Notes: generated by a model from the sequence alone, not told the origin. Shown: positions 50,909 through 60,036, counted from the stretch's first letter. The stretch: 64,000 nucleotides of DNA from Thalassobius sp965218685 (GCF_965218685.1 NZ_OZ244657.1:2418001-2482000); one strand, 5' to 3'. Program-made: numbers and translations.

Positions 50909-52942
50909 TTAACGACGTCGCCTGCGTCGTCCGCCTGTTCCTTCGGCTTTGACGTTAAAGCTGACTGTGGGCAATGCGACGACCTGGGCCAGTTCGGGGA
51001 AGGGTTCGGTCGCGTGGGGGATGGCGTTGGCGGCGACGAAATGTTCTTGGAAACGCGGTTCGATCGCGGTTTCGATCTTGGTGATCTGGTGGACGGTCTG
51101 TTCAATCTCGGCCCGCGCGGCGATGTTGCACAGAGCGATCCGCGCGCCGGTTCCGGCGGCGTTGCCCGCGCTTTGGACCTTGTCCAGCGGCACGTCGGGG
51201 ATCATGCCCAGCACCATCGCGTGTTTGGGGCTGATATGCGCGCCGAATGCGCCGGCCAGCACCACCCGATCCACCTTGTCGACGCCCATTTCGTCCATCA
51301 GCAAACGCGCCCCGGCATAGAGCGCGGATTTGGCCAGCTGAATGGCGCGGATGTCGCCCTGGGTGACGGTGATCAGAGGGCCGCCGTCCGCCGTGCCGTC
51401 CCAGATGACATAGGCATGAGTGCGGCCCTCGGGGATACTGCGGGCAGTGCCGGTTTGTTCAGCCGAGCCGATCAGTCCCGAGGGATCCAACAGCCCTGCG
51501 ATGCGCATTTCGGCGACGGCCTCGATGATGCCGGACCCGCAAATGCCGCTGATCCCGGTCGCGGCGGCGGCTTCGGCAAAGCTCGGATCGTCCGACCACA
51601 TGTCCACGCCGATGATGCGGAAACGCGGCTCTTTGGTGGTGGGATCAATCTCGATCCGTTCGATTGCGCCGGGGGCCGCGCGCTGACCGCTGCTGATCTG
51701 TGCGCCCTCGAATGCCGGGCCGGTGGGGGACGAGCACGCCAGCACCCGTTCCGTATTGCCCAGCAGGATTTCCGCATTGGTGCCCACATCAACTATCAGT
51801 GCCAGGTCTTTGGACTTGTTCGGTTCTTCGGACAGCGCAACCGCGGCGGCATCGGCGCCCACATGGCCCGCGATACAGGGCAGAACATAGACCTGCGCGC
51901 GTGGGTTCAGCGCGGTCAGGTCCAACTGCGCGGCGGGCAAGGACAGGCTGTCGGAGGAAGCCAGCGCAAAGGGCGCCTGGCCCAGCTCGACCGGATCAAT
52001 GCCCAGCAGCAGGTGGTGCATGACGGGATTGCAGACAAAGGTGGCCTCGACCAGCAGGGCCGGGTCAATCTGAGCCTCAGAGCACAAAGACGCGGCCAGA
52101 TCGTTCAAAGCAGTGCGCACGGCCGAAGTCATCTCGGCATCGCCGCCGGGGTTCATCATGGCATAGGACACGCGGCTCATCAGGTCCTCGCCAAAGCGGA
52201 TCTGCGGGTTCATCAGGCCGGACGAGGCAATCACCTCGCCGGTTTGCAGATCGCACAGATGCGCGGCGATGGTGGTCGAGCCCAGATCAATCGCCAGCCC
52301 GTACAGGCCGCTGTCATGCAGGCCGGGCCAGACTTCGATCAAACGCGGCGCGGTACCGGTGTGATCATGGTGCAGAGCGACGGTGACTTGCCATTTGCCC
52401 TTGCGCAGGGTGGGTTGCAGCTTGGCCAGGATCGACAGGTCGGCGCGCAGGTCCGCGATGTTCCATTGATCCCGCAGCGCGGCCTTCAGACGTTCGAAAT
52501 CGCCGGTGGGGACGTGCATGTCAGGCTCGGCCACCTCGATGAAATAGAGCCGCGTGGCCGGGTCCATGGTGATCGCGCGGGCGCTGGCGGCCTTGCGGAT
52601 AACCTGTTTGTGGACTTGGGATTCGGGCGGCACGTCGATCACGATGTCGCCCTGAACAGTGGCCTGACAACCCAGACGGCGACCCTTGGGCAGGCCTCGT
52701 TTGTCGTCATAGCGCTGCTCTACTGCGTTCCATTCGGACAAGGCGTTTTCCTGCACCGTGACGCCGTGTTTGGGGAACTCGCCGTAAGAGGGCGTGATCT
52801 GGCATTTCGAGCAGATGCCCCGCCCGCCGCAAACAGAATCCAGATCCACGCCCAATTGCCGGGCTGCTGTCAGAACAGGGGTGCCCACCGGAAAACGGCC
52901 TCGTTTGCCAGAGGGGGTAAAGATCACAAGTGGGTCGGACAT
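50909..52942 (-). CDS. [2Fe-2S]/ASKHA-domain corrinoid-activating protein (RACE type)
   Basis: A 677-residue protein with an N-terminal ferredoxin domain (Cys38, Cys44, Cys47 in CGGRGICSKC and Cys92) and a C-terminal ASKHA ATPase domain (IDLGSTTIAAHL, VDVGTNAEI and AGAFGAHI), the layout of reductive activators of corrinoid enzymes such as RamA. It restores Co(I) in methyltransferase systems. The C-terminus ends GTGGRRRRRR, an odd basic tail echoed at the N-terminus of the MttB-family protein at 20985-22526. No corrinoid protein is adjacent; it is 164 bases downstream of the agmatinase gene. Confidence 0.88.
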   Translation of the reverse strand: MSDPLVIFTPSGKRGRFPVGTPVLTAARQLGVDLDSVCGGRGICSKCQITPSYGEFPKHGVTVQENALSEWNAVEQRYDDKRGLPKGRRLGCQATVQGDIVIDVPPESQVHKQVIRKAASARAITMDPATRLYFIEVAEPDMHVPTGDFERLKAALRDQWNIADLRADLSILAKLQPTLRKGKWQVTVALHHDHTGTAPRLIEVWPGLHDSGLYGLAIDLGSTTIAAHLCDLQTGEVIASSGLMNPQIRFGEDLMSRVSYAMMNPGGDAEMTSAVRTALNDLAASLCSEAQIDPALLVEATFVCNPVMHHLLLGIDPVELGQAPFALASSDSLSLPAAQLDLTALNPRAQVYVLPCIAGHVGADAAAVALSEEPNKSKDLALIVDVGTNAEILLGNTERVLACSSPTGPAFEGAQISSGQRAAPGAIERIEIDPTTKEPRFRIIGVDMWSDDPSFAEAAAATGISGICGSGIIEAVAEMRIAGLLDPSGLIGSAEQTGTARSIPEGRTHAYVIWDGTADGGPLITVTQGDIRAIQLAKSALYAGARLLMDEMGVDKVDRVVLAGAFGAHISPKHAMVLGMIPDVPLDKVQSAGNAAGTGARIALCNIAARAEIEQTVHQITKIETAIEPRFQEHFVAANAIPHATEPFPELAQVVALPTVSFNVKAEGTGGRRRRRR

Positions 52943-53050
52943 GGTTCAGGCCTTGGGTGTTCGCGTTGCGGCGGATCATAGGGCCTTGGCGGGCGAAGGA
53001 AAGCCGGGAAACGGCATTTGATGCGCACGGCGCGTCATCATTCGTGTCGG

Positions 53051-53103
53051 CGCCGGAGGGAAGGGTGGAGCCTCCGGCGGGAGTATTTGGGGAGCAAAGA
53101 AGG
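53051..53103. repeat. Intergenic hairpin element (CGCCGGAGG/CCTCCGGCG with a GAGTATTTGGGG tail)
   Basis: A 9-bp perfect inverted repeat with 11-base loop followed by GGAGTATTTGGGGAGCAAAG. I recall very similar elements near gene ends in many Rhodobacteraceae genomes, so it may be an interspersed repeat that also terminates speB. Only one copy is seen here. Confidence 0.5.
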
Positions 53104-53106
53104 CGG

Positions 53107-54063
53107 TCAGCGAAATCCGCGGGTGTGAAAGATGAAGCCCAGAGTGTTGAGCAGGATTTGGGCGGCAAGGATAGCGGTGGAGCCGGTGGGATCGTAATCG
53201 GGGGCGACCTCGACCAGATCGATGCCGACGATGTCGTGTTTTTGGGCGACCTGTTGCAGTAATTCTAGGATTTCGTAGTAGAGGAAGCCGCCATGGCTGG
53301 GCGTACCTGTGCCCGGCGCGATCGAGGGGCAGAAGGCGTCGATATCGAGGGTGATGTAAACCGGTGTTTTGGCGGGGATGCGCGCGGCCAGGCCTTCTGG
53401 GCCCAGTTTACGGGCCTGGCGCACCGACAGGATGTCCGAGCCCATGTTGCGCGCGTCCTCGTACCCCTCGCGGGCGGTAGAGGAGACATTGCGGATGCCG
53501 ACCTGCGTAAGGCCGGTAACGTAGGGCTGTTCAGCGGCGCGGCGCATCGGGTTGCCGTGGCCATGGCGGACGCCGTGGCGTTCGTCCACGAAATCAAGGT
53601 GGGCGTCGATCTGCAGGACATGAAAATCGCCCTGATCGTCAAAGGCGCGGATGCAGGGGATGTTGACCGAGTGATCGCCGCCGATGGTGACGGGCAGGGC
53701 GCCGGCCTTCAGCGCGGCGCGCACGGCGGTTTCAATATTGGCGTGGCTGGCCTCGGTGTCCGTATGGACGATGTCCGCGTCGCCCATGTCCACGATCCGC
53801 ACCGAGCCGGGCAGATAGGTGGCGTCATCCTCGTGATCATAAGCGCCCGCGTGGCCAAAGCTGAACAGGGTCGATGCCTCGCGCACCGCGCGTGGGCCGA
53901 ACCGCGCGCCCGAGCGCCATTGCGTACCGAAATCATAGGGCGCGCCGATGATGGCCACGTCAGCCTCCAACTGATCCCAGTCAGGCTGATTTGGGCGCTT
54001 GCCGAAGGTTGCGATGCCAACAAAGGGCAGATCCAGCCTGCCGCTCTCGTATCCGTGTGCCAT
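53107..54063 (-). CDS. speB: Agmatinase / ureohydrolase, conventional type
   Basis: A 318-residue ureohydrolase of normal length. Metal ligands are all present: His131 in GGDHS, Asp153/His155/Asp157 in DAHLD, Asp240/Asp242 in LDIDAF, and APGTGTP. Agmatinase (agmatine to putrescine and urea) is the usual call; the sequence cannot exclude guanidinobutyrase. It differs clearly from the GdmH-like ureohydrolase at 14679-15947. The start at 54063 follows AGGAGAG. It is divergent from guaB. Confidence 0.85.
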   Translation of the reverse strand: MAHGYESGRLDLPFVGIATFGKRPNQPDWDQLEADVAIIGAPYDFGTQWRSGARFGPRAVREASTLFSFGHAGAYDHEDDATYLPGSVRIVDMGDADIVHTDTEASHANIETAVRAALKAGALPVTIGGDHSVNIPCIRAFDDQGDFHVLQIDAHLDFVDERHGVRHGHGNPMRRAAEQPYVTGLTQVGIRNVSSTAREGYEDARNMGSDILSVRQARKLGPEGLAARIPAKTPVYITLDIDAFCPSIAPGTGTPSHGGFLYYEILELLQQVAQKHDIVGIDLVEVAPDYDPTGSTAILAAQILLNTLGFIFHTRGFR

Positions 54064-54226
54064 GGTCTCTCCTGCTTGTGGGACCACAATGTCGGTCGTG
54101 GCGGCTGACGACAAGAACCTCGTGCGGCATAAACCGGGCAGGAAACGTCAGTTGGGGCTTTTCTTTCTGCTGCAGTCATGAGATAGGGACGTGCCAACAC
54201 CGATCCCCATTTTTCCGGAGTCCCAA

Positions 54227-55675
54227 ATGGAAATTCGTGAGGCCCTAACCTTCGATGATGTTCTTCTGGTTCCTGCCGCGTCAAGCGTTCTGCCGTCGAC
54301 TGCGGACACACGCACGCGCGTGACGAACTCGATCGCACTGAATATCCCGCTGCTCAGCTCGGCGATGGATACGGTGACCGAAGCGCGCATGGCGATTGCA
54401 ATGGCTCAGGCCGGCGGCATGGGCGTGATCCATAAGAACCTGAACGTGGACGAACAATCCCGAGAGGTCCGCCGGGTCAAGCGTTTCGAATCCGGTATCG
54501 TCTATAACCCTGTTACGCTGCGGGTGGATCAGACCCTGGCCGACGCCAAGGCCCTGGTCGAGCGCTACAACTTCACCGGTTTCCCGGTTGTTGATGACAA
54601 GGGGCTGGTCGTTGGTATTTTGACCAATCGTGACATGCGCTTTGCAAGCTCGGACGACATGCCCGTTTCGGAAATGATGACCAGCAATGATCTGGCCATG
54701 CTGGCCGAACCGGCGGATCTGGACGAGGCCAAGAGCCTGATGAAATCGCGCCGTATCGAGAAGCTGCTGGTCCATGATGGCCAGGGCAAGCTGACCGGGC
54801 TGCTGACGCTGAAAGACACCGAAATGGCCGTTCTGAACCCCACGGCCTGTAAGGACCAGCTGGGCCGCCTGCGTGTGGCTGCGGCAACCGGTGTGGGTGC
54901 TGCGGGCTTTGAACGCTCTGAGGCGCTGGTGGATGCCGGTGTGGATATTCTGGTGGTGGACACCGCGCATGGCCATTCCGAGGGTGTGCTGGAGGCCGTT
55001 AGCCGTGCCAAGAACCTGTCCAACGAGGTGCAGGTGATTGCAGGTAACGTCGCCACTGGCGAGGCAACCAAGGCGCTGATCGACGCAGGTGCGGATGCTG
55101 TGAAGGTCGGAATCGGGCCGGGCTCGATCTGTACCACGCGGATGGTGGCCGGCGTTGGCGTGCCCCAGCTGACCGCGATCATGGATTGTTCCGCTGCGGC
55201 GGGTGACACCCCGGTGATCGCTGACGGCGGCATCAAGTTCTCGGGCGATTTTGCCAAGGCGATCGCGGCCGGCGCGTCCTGCGCCATGGTCGGTTCGATG
55301 ATTGCGGGCACCGATGAAAGCCCGGGCGAGGTGATCCTGTATCAGGGCCGCTCGTTCAAGTCCTATCGCGGCATGGGCTCGTTGGGCGCCATGGCACGCG
55401 GTTCGGCCGACCGTTATTTCCAGAAGGACGCGGCCAGCGACAAGCTGGTGCCCGAAGGGATCGAAGGCCAGGTGCCCTATAAAGGCTCGGCTGGCGCCGT
55501 GATTCACCAGTTGGTGGGCGGTCTGCGTGCGGCCATGGGCTATACCGGGAATGCCACCGTGGAAGAAATGCGCAAGAACAGCAATTTCGTCAAAATCACG
55601 GGCGCGGGTCTGAAGGAAAGCCATGTGCATGACGTTCAGATCACCCGCGAAAGCCCGAACTACCGGATCGGCTGA
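54227..55675 (+). CDS. guaB: IMP dehydrogenase
   Basis: A 482-residue cytoplasmic enzyme that oxidises IMP to XMP. The TIM barrel is interrupted by two CBS domains (about residues 95-205), and the catalytic Cys lies in GPGSICTTRMV. The flap and C-terminal segment with YRGMGSLGAM are complete. The start follows CGGAG. rsmB begins 6 bases after the stop. Confidence 0.97.
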   Translation: MEIREALTFDDVLLVPAASSVLPSTADTRTRVTNSIALNIPLLSSAMDTVTEARMAIAMAQAGGMGVIHKNLNVDEQSREVRRVKRFESGIVYNPVTLRVDQTLADAKALVERYNFTGFPVVDDKGLVVGILTNRDMRFASSDDMPVSEMMTSNDLAMLAEPADLDEAKSLMKSRRIEKLLVHDGQGKLTGLLTLKDTEMAVLNPTACKDQLGRLRVAAATGVGAAGFERSEALVDAGVDILVVDTAHGHSEGVLEAVSRAKNLSNEVQVIAGNVATGEATKALIDAGADAVKVGIGPGSICTTRMVAGVGVPQLTAIMDCSAAAGDTPVIADGGIKFSGDFAKAIAAGASCAMVGSMIAGTDESPGEVILYQGRSFKSYRGMGSLGAMARGSADRYFQKDAASDKLVPEGIEGQVPYKGSAGAVIHQLVGGLRAAMGYTGNATVEEMRKNSNFVKITGAGLKESHVHDVQITRESPNYRIG

Positions 55676-55681
55676 TCTGGT

Positions 55682-56848
55682 ATGACCCCTGCGGCACGAG
55701 TTCAGGCAGCGGCCGAGTTGCTTGACCAGATTCTGGACGGCACCCCGGCCGAGAAGGCTCTGACCGGCTGGGCGCGGCGCTCGCGTTTTGCCGGATCCAA
55801 GGATCGTGCCGCGATCCGGGATCATGTCTTCGATGCGCTGCGCAACCTACGCTCTTACGGGGCCTTGGGGGGGGCGCGCACCGGACGCGGATTGATGATC
55901 GGAGCCTTGCGGGCCGCGGGGCAGGACCCGGCCGAGCTTTTTACCGGTCAGGGCCATGCGCCCTCACCTTTGACCGGGGACGAGCTGATCCCGCGCGCGC
56001 CTTCAAGCGCTGAGGCGATGAACCTGCCCGACTGGCTGATCCCGGTCTTTCAGGACAGCTTGGGCGACCGGGCGGAACAGGTTGCACAGACGCTGCAAAG
56101 CCGCGCGCCGGTGATGCTGCGGGTGAACACGCGCAAGGGAACGCGCGATCAGGCCATCGCGGCGCTGGCGGGCGACAGTATCACGGCCGAACCTGCGCAG
56201 ATCTCGGACACCGCGCTGATCGTCACTGAAGGCATGCGCAAGGTAAACAATTCGCAGGCTTACGCCTCGGGTCTGGTCGAGCTGCAGGATGGCGGTTCTC
56301 AGGCGCTAGTTGATCGGATTGCCGTGCAAGACGGCCAAAACGTGCTGGATTACTGCGCGGGCGGCGGTGGGAAAACCCTGGCGATTGCAGGCCGGATCCA
56401 AGGCAAGTTTTACGCTCATGACGCGAATCCCCGGCGCCTGAAGGATTTACCAGAACGCGCATGTCGGGCAAGTGTGTCCGTGCAGGTTGTCGAGGCTGCA
56501 CAACTGAGCGAACACGCCCCCTTTGACCTTGTCCTGTGCGATGTGCCCTGTTCAGGAAGCGGATCATGGCGTCGCTCGCCCGAAGCGAAATGGGCACTAA
56601 GCCTGGATGCCCTGAATGAACTGAACGCCATTCAGAGTGATATACTTGATAAAACGCATGGCCTTGTGGGGCAAAGTGGATCCTTGGTCTATGCCACCTG
56701 TTCGGTTCTTAAGGCCGAGAACCAGAACCGTATCAATGCGTTTTTGGCCAGCCATCCGGATTGGCGCTGTGAGTGGCAGGAAAATTGGCTGCCCGGGCCG
56801 GAAAACGACGGTTTTTTCGCAGCATGCTTGACCCGATTTGCTGAATAA
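55682..56848 (+). CDS. RsmB/NOP family RNA (cytosine-C5) methyltransferase
   Basis: A 388-residue SAM-dependent rRNA methyltransferase. The N-terminal NusB-like part is followed by the Rossmann core with VLDYCAGGGGKTLA for SAM binding, DVPCSGSGSWRR with the first catalytic Cys and YATCSVLKAENQ with the second. It follows guaB by 6 bases, so it is likely co-transcribed. Target is probably 16S rRNA (RsmB-type), but the site is not certain. Confidence 0.9.
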   Translation: MTPAARVQAAAELLDQILDGTPAEKALTGWARRSRFAGSKDRAAIRDHVFDALRNLRSYGALGGARTGRGLMIGALRAAGQDPAELFTGQGHAPSPLTGDELIPRAPSSAEAMNLPDWLIPVFQDSLGDRAEQVAQTLQSRAPVMLRVNTRKGTRDQAIAALAGDSITAEPAQISDTALIVTEGMRKVNNSQAYASGLVELQDGGSQALVDRIAVQDGQNVLDYCAGGGGKTLAIAGRIQGKFYAHDANPRRLKDLPERACRASVSVQVVEAAQLSEHAPFDLVLCDVPCSGSGSWRRSPEAKWALSLDALNELNAIQSDILDKTHGLVGQSGSLVYATCSVLKAENQNRINAFLASHPDWRCEWQENWLPGPENDGFFAACLTRFAE

Positions 56849-56875
56849 TTCTACCCTGAAGGGAATTGTTTCCAA

Positions 56876-56892
56876 TTAAGGGTGAATTAACC
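56876..56892 (+). promoter_or_regulatory. CtrA-type box upstream of cckA
   Basis: TTAA-GGGTGAA-TTAACC matches the CtrA consensus TTAA-N7-TTAAC exactly and lies about 50 bases before the cckA start. It suggests that the CckA-ChpT-CtrA relay feeds back on cckA. Confidence 0.65.
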
Positions 56893-56941
56893 GTTGCGCG
56901 CCGAGACTGTAGCGACGGGGAATCAGCAAATGGCAAGTTGA

Positions 56942-57676
56942 ATGGACGTTTCGGCACCGGCCGCTCCGGGTTTGGGCGGGCAGATCAATGCACGGCATAT
57001 TTTGGTACTTTTGGCGTTTGCTGCGCTTTGTGCCGTTGCGTCCACGCAGGTGGGTTCTGGCCTTGGCGGACAGGCTCTGCTGGCTTTGGCGGCTGGATTG
57101 TGTACGGCCGGCGTCGCGATTGGTGCCGTTTACTTGCACGGCCTCTATCTGGCGGGGCTGAAGCGACGAGTGATCAGTACCTACCTGGCCAATGATCATA
57201 GCTATTGCTTCATTGCTGACGATATTGGACGCATCACCTTTGCCAACGCGGCGGCGCAAAAGGCTTTGCCGACCGAAATCGGTCAAACCCTTGCCTTTGC
57301 TCTTAAGGATCTGATGGGAAACCCCGGAACGCTGCTGACGCGCATGCAAATCCGCACCGTTGAAACGGGCGGCGCCGATGAAGACGTGACAACGCGGCGC
57401 GGACATCTGCGGCTGAAGGCGACGGCCCTGGGCGAGAACGAAATTGCCTGGAGGATTGAGGAAACGCGCGATGCACCCATTCGCGCCGGGCGCGGCCCCA
57501 GTCTGCCGACGGTTACAATTGGGCGCCGGAACGCCATTTTGTCCATGAACGAATCCGCCCGACATTTTGTCGGTGACCGGGCTCGCTCGTTGATGGATAT
57601 TTTCCCCGAGGGTGTCCCCGAACATGGTCAGATCAGCGTGGCCCGTAACGGGGAAAATTGCATCCTTGCGCGGTAG
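56942..57676 (+). CDS. cckA: CckA hybrid histidine kinase, N-terminal fragment (frameshifted)
   Basis: The first 244 residues of a CckA-type kinase: two membrane helices (about 17-36 and 43-68), then a PAS domain (about 80-170). The frame ends in TAG at 57674 and the remainder of the protein continues in the -1 frame from 57658. Intact Rhodobacterales CckA is about 750-770 residues in one frame. A perfect CtrA box lies upstream. Whether this is a real mutation or a sequence error is open. Confidence 0.83.
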   Translation: MDVSAPAAPGLGGQINARHILVLLAFAALCAVASTQVGSGLGGQALLALAAGLCTAGVAIGAVYLHGLYLAGLKRRVISTYLANDHSYCFIADDIGRITFANAAAQKALPTEIGQTLAFALKDLMGNPGTLLTRMQIRTVETGGADEDVTTRRGHLRLKATALGENEIAWRIEETRDAPIRAGRGPSLPTVTIGRRNAILSMNESARHFVGDRARSLMDIFPEGVPEHGQISVARNGENCILAR

Positions 57677-59244
57677 CTGAAACCGCCACAAACCCCGGCC
57701 GACGAGAATTTGTGTTTCTGCCCGTCAGCCTGCGGGATGCGCCTGACAAATCGGAATGGTCGGCCTTTGACCGTCTTCCGGTTGCGGTGCTGCGGCTTGA
57801 GGATGATGGAGAAATAGCTCAATCCAACCGGCTGGCCCGCGAGCTGCTGCACCTTGAGACGACCGATGGGAACACCCTGCAGGGGGTGCTTGAAGGGCTG
57901 GGGCGGCCGATCAGCGACTGGCTTGCCGATGCCGCGCTTGGGAAATATTTGAATAAATCAGAATTTTTGCGCCTTAAAAGCGCCGAGGTCGAGGTGTTCT
58001 TGCAGGTCTCGCTTGGCCGCATTTCCACACCTGGGGGGGAACATGTTCTGGTGGCGGTCCTGCATGACGCGACCGAGCTCAAAAGTCTTGAAGCGCAGTT
58101 TGTTCAGAGCCAGAAAATGCAGGCGATTGGCCAGCTGGCTGGTGGGGTCGCTCATGATTTCAATAACCTTCTGACGGCGATATCCGGGCATTGTGACTTG
58201 CTGCTGCTCCGGCACGATCAAGAGGACAACGATTACTCCGACCTTGTTCAGATTTCGCAAAACGCCAACCGGGCGGCTGCGCTGGTCGGCCAATTGTTGG
58301 CGTTTTCACGTAAGCAGACCTTGCGCCCGGAAGTGTTGGACTTACGAGACACTCTTGCCGACCTGACGCATCTCCTTAATCGGTTGGTCAGCGAGAAGGT
58401 GACGCTTACGCTAAGTCACGATCCGATTCTTATGCCAGTGCGGGCGGATAAACGGCAGCTTGAACAGGTCTTGATGAACCTTGTCGTAAACGCGCGCGAT
58501 GCAATGCCCGATGGGGGTGAAATTCGCATCGAAACGCGCGGGCAAACCCTTGAAAAAGAACTTCGACGTGACCGCGCCACCGTGCCGCCAGGCGATTATG
58601 TCAGCGTTCGGGTGTCGGATCAGGGCTGCGGCATTCCAAAGGACAAGCTGCAAAAAGTGTTCGAGCCGTTTTATACCACCAAACGCACAGGGGAAGGGAC
58701 GGGGCTTGGCTTGTCGACGGCCTATGGCATCATCAAACAAAGTGGCGGTTTCATTTTCATTGACAGCGTCGTCGGCGAGGGCGCCGTTTTCACCATTTTG
58801 CTGCCTTCGCATCGCGCCATGCAACCCAAGACAATCGAACCTGTCGCTGAGACAGTTCAAAAGCCGGGGATCGAGCGTGACGAAGGCGTTGTACTTCTTG
58901 TCGAGGATGAGGCGCCTGTTCGAGCCTTTGCCTCTCAGGCTCTGAAATTGCGCGGATACACCGTGATCGAGGCCGGAACCGGCGAAGAGGCAATAGAGTT
59001 GCTTAACGACGATGGTTTGCATGTCGATCTGTTCGTAAGCGATGTGATCATGCCCGGCATGGATGGGCCAACCTGGGTCAGACAGGCCAGAGAAGCACGG
59101 CCAGATACGCGAGTTATCTTCGTTTCCGGCTATGCAGAAGATGCTCTGGATGATAGCGCAGAACCCGTAAAAAATTCGGTTTTCTTGCCCAAGCCGTTCT
59201 CATTGAATGATTTATTGGAAACAGTTCAAGGCCAGATGTCATGA
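57658..59244 (+). CDS. cckA: CckA hybrid histidine kinase, C-terminal fragment (PAS, HisKA, HATPase, REC; frameshifted)
   Basis: A 528-residue continuation. It has a second PAS domain (about 30-140), a DHp domain with GQLAGGVAHDFNNLLTAI, HATPase with DQGCGIPKDK and GTGLGLSTAYGI, and a receiver domain with LLVEDEAPVRAF and the phospho-acceptor Asp in LFVSDVIMPGMDG. It begins at TTG 57658 in this frame, 19 bases inside the first fragment, with no SD site of its own, so any translation would rely on coupling or frameshifting. The CckA-ChpT-CtrA relay controls motility and gene-transfer agents in Rhodobacterales. The gene ends 6 bases inside the convergent sulfotransferase gene. Confidence 0.83.
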   Translation: MHPCAVAETATNPGRREFVFLPVSLRDAPDKSEWSAFDRLPVAVLRLEDDGEIAQSNRLARELLHLETTDGNTLQGVLEGLGRPISDWLADAALGKYLNKSEFLRLKSAEVEVFLQVSLGRISTPGGEHVLVAVLHDATELKSLEAQFVQSQKMQAIGQLAGGVAHDFNNLLTAISGHCDLLLLRHDQEDNDYSDLVQISQNANRAAALVGQLLAFSRKQTLRPEVLDLRDTLADLTHLLNRLVSEKVTLTLSHDPILMPVRADKRQLEQVLMNLVVNARDAMPDGGEIRIETRGQTLEKELRRDRATVPPGDYVSVRVSDQGCGIPKDKLQKVFEPFYTTKRTGEGTGLGLSTAYGIIKQSGGFIFIDSVVGEGAVFTILLPSHRAMQPKTIEPVAETVQKPGIERDEGVVLLVEDEAPVRAFASQALKLRGYTVIEAGTGEEAIELLNDDGLHVDLFVSDVIMPGMDGPTWVRQAREARPDTRVIFVSGYAEDALDDSAEPVKNSVFLPKPFSLNDLLETVQGQMS

Positions 59245-59841
59245 CAGTCTGGCGGCTTTTTCCCAAAGCTCGAATTCTTCGGGGCGCTTTCTGCGCAGGC
59301 GGCGCTCGACGTTGGCCGACAAGGTAAGATCCATCTGAGGGGAAACATTTACCCGTCCCAAAGTAATTTTTTCGCCTAGACGGTCTTCCAGAAAACTCTT
59401 CAGCAAGGGCTGGTCTTCATACCGAAACAGGTGATTGACGCGCGTTCCGTTTGGTCTGGGCTCGAGAAACTTGAACTGACTGCCAACATTGGCAAACTCG
59501 GCGGGCTTGCCCTTCATGTATTCAGTGACGAAGTCATCAAAGCTGACGTCATGAGTTGCATTGGCATGCCCGGCCATGAAAGGGCGTTGACGATAGCGAA
59601 ACCAACTTCCCAGCCAACTTATGGGTTCACGAACAACCGCTAACGTCTCGAAATTTTCACCGCCTAGCTTTTCGAACATCGGGCGAAAAAAGCGATTGTA
59701 GCGATAAATCGGTGCGTGCTTAAGCTCTGGGGGATCGCTGACCACCATGTCGGCGCGGGTGCGCAGGGCCTCTTCATAGGCGCTTGTTCCAGTTTTAGGG
59801 ACCGAAAGAAAGACAAGTTTTTCTTTCCAAAACATCAACAT
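59239..59841 (-). CDS. Sulfotransferase-like protein
   Basis: A 200-residue protein with the PAPS-binding 5' loop FLSVPKTGTSAYEEAL near the N-terminus and the VREPISWLGSWFRYR region of sulfotransferases for the 3' phosphate. Such proteins transfer sulphate to carbohydrates or small molecules. It lies between cckA and recA, two genes that are normally close neighbours in this order, on the opposite strand, so it may be inserted. It overlaps cckA by 6 bases at the stops. Confidence 0.78.
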   Translation of the reverse strand: MLMFWKEKLVFLSVPKTGTSAYEEALRTRADMVVSDPPELKHAPIYRYNRFFRPMFEKLGGENFETLAVVREPISWLGSWFRYRQRPFMAGHANATHDVSFDDFVTEYMKGKPAEFANVGSQFKFLEPRPNGTRVNHLFRYEDQPLLKSFLEDRLGEKITLGRVNVSPQMDLTLSANVERRLRRKRPEEFELWEKAARLS

Positions 59842-59941
59842 ATGTCAATTACCCTGCTTATGCGCTTTAAAGTGTCATTCCTGTTTACCGAACTTTAACG
59901 GGCGGGCGCGAAATTTAAACCACGAAAATTTTGATTGAAAT

Positions 59942-59986
59942 GTTCTTATTTTGTACGCATAGTGCAGAATAGAACATACAGCGAAC
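59942..59986 (+). promoter_or_regulatory. LexA (SOS) boxes of the recA promoter
   Basis: A perfect GAACATACAGCGAAC (GAAC-N7-GAAC at 59972-59986), which is the reverse complement of the alphaproteobacterial LexA motif GTTC-N7-GTTC, lies about 50 bases ahead of recA. A near match GTTC-N7-GTAC lies at 59942-59956. Confidence 0.75.
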
Positions 59987-60036
59987 AAACGCGGCGATTG
60001 CCGCACGGCAGAGTGTGTGGGATAAGGATGTGAACA

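Noticed and set aside
54281..55825. Long minus-strand frame opposite guaB
   Set aside because: guaB is complete and conserved; the antisense frame has no family features.
57648..57661. Programmed -1 frameshift site in cckA
   Set aside because: In the zero frame the codons are GGG GAA AAT, which does not fit the X XXY YYZ slippery heptamer, and no downstream pseudoknot was seen. A sequence error or mutation is the simpler reading.
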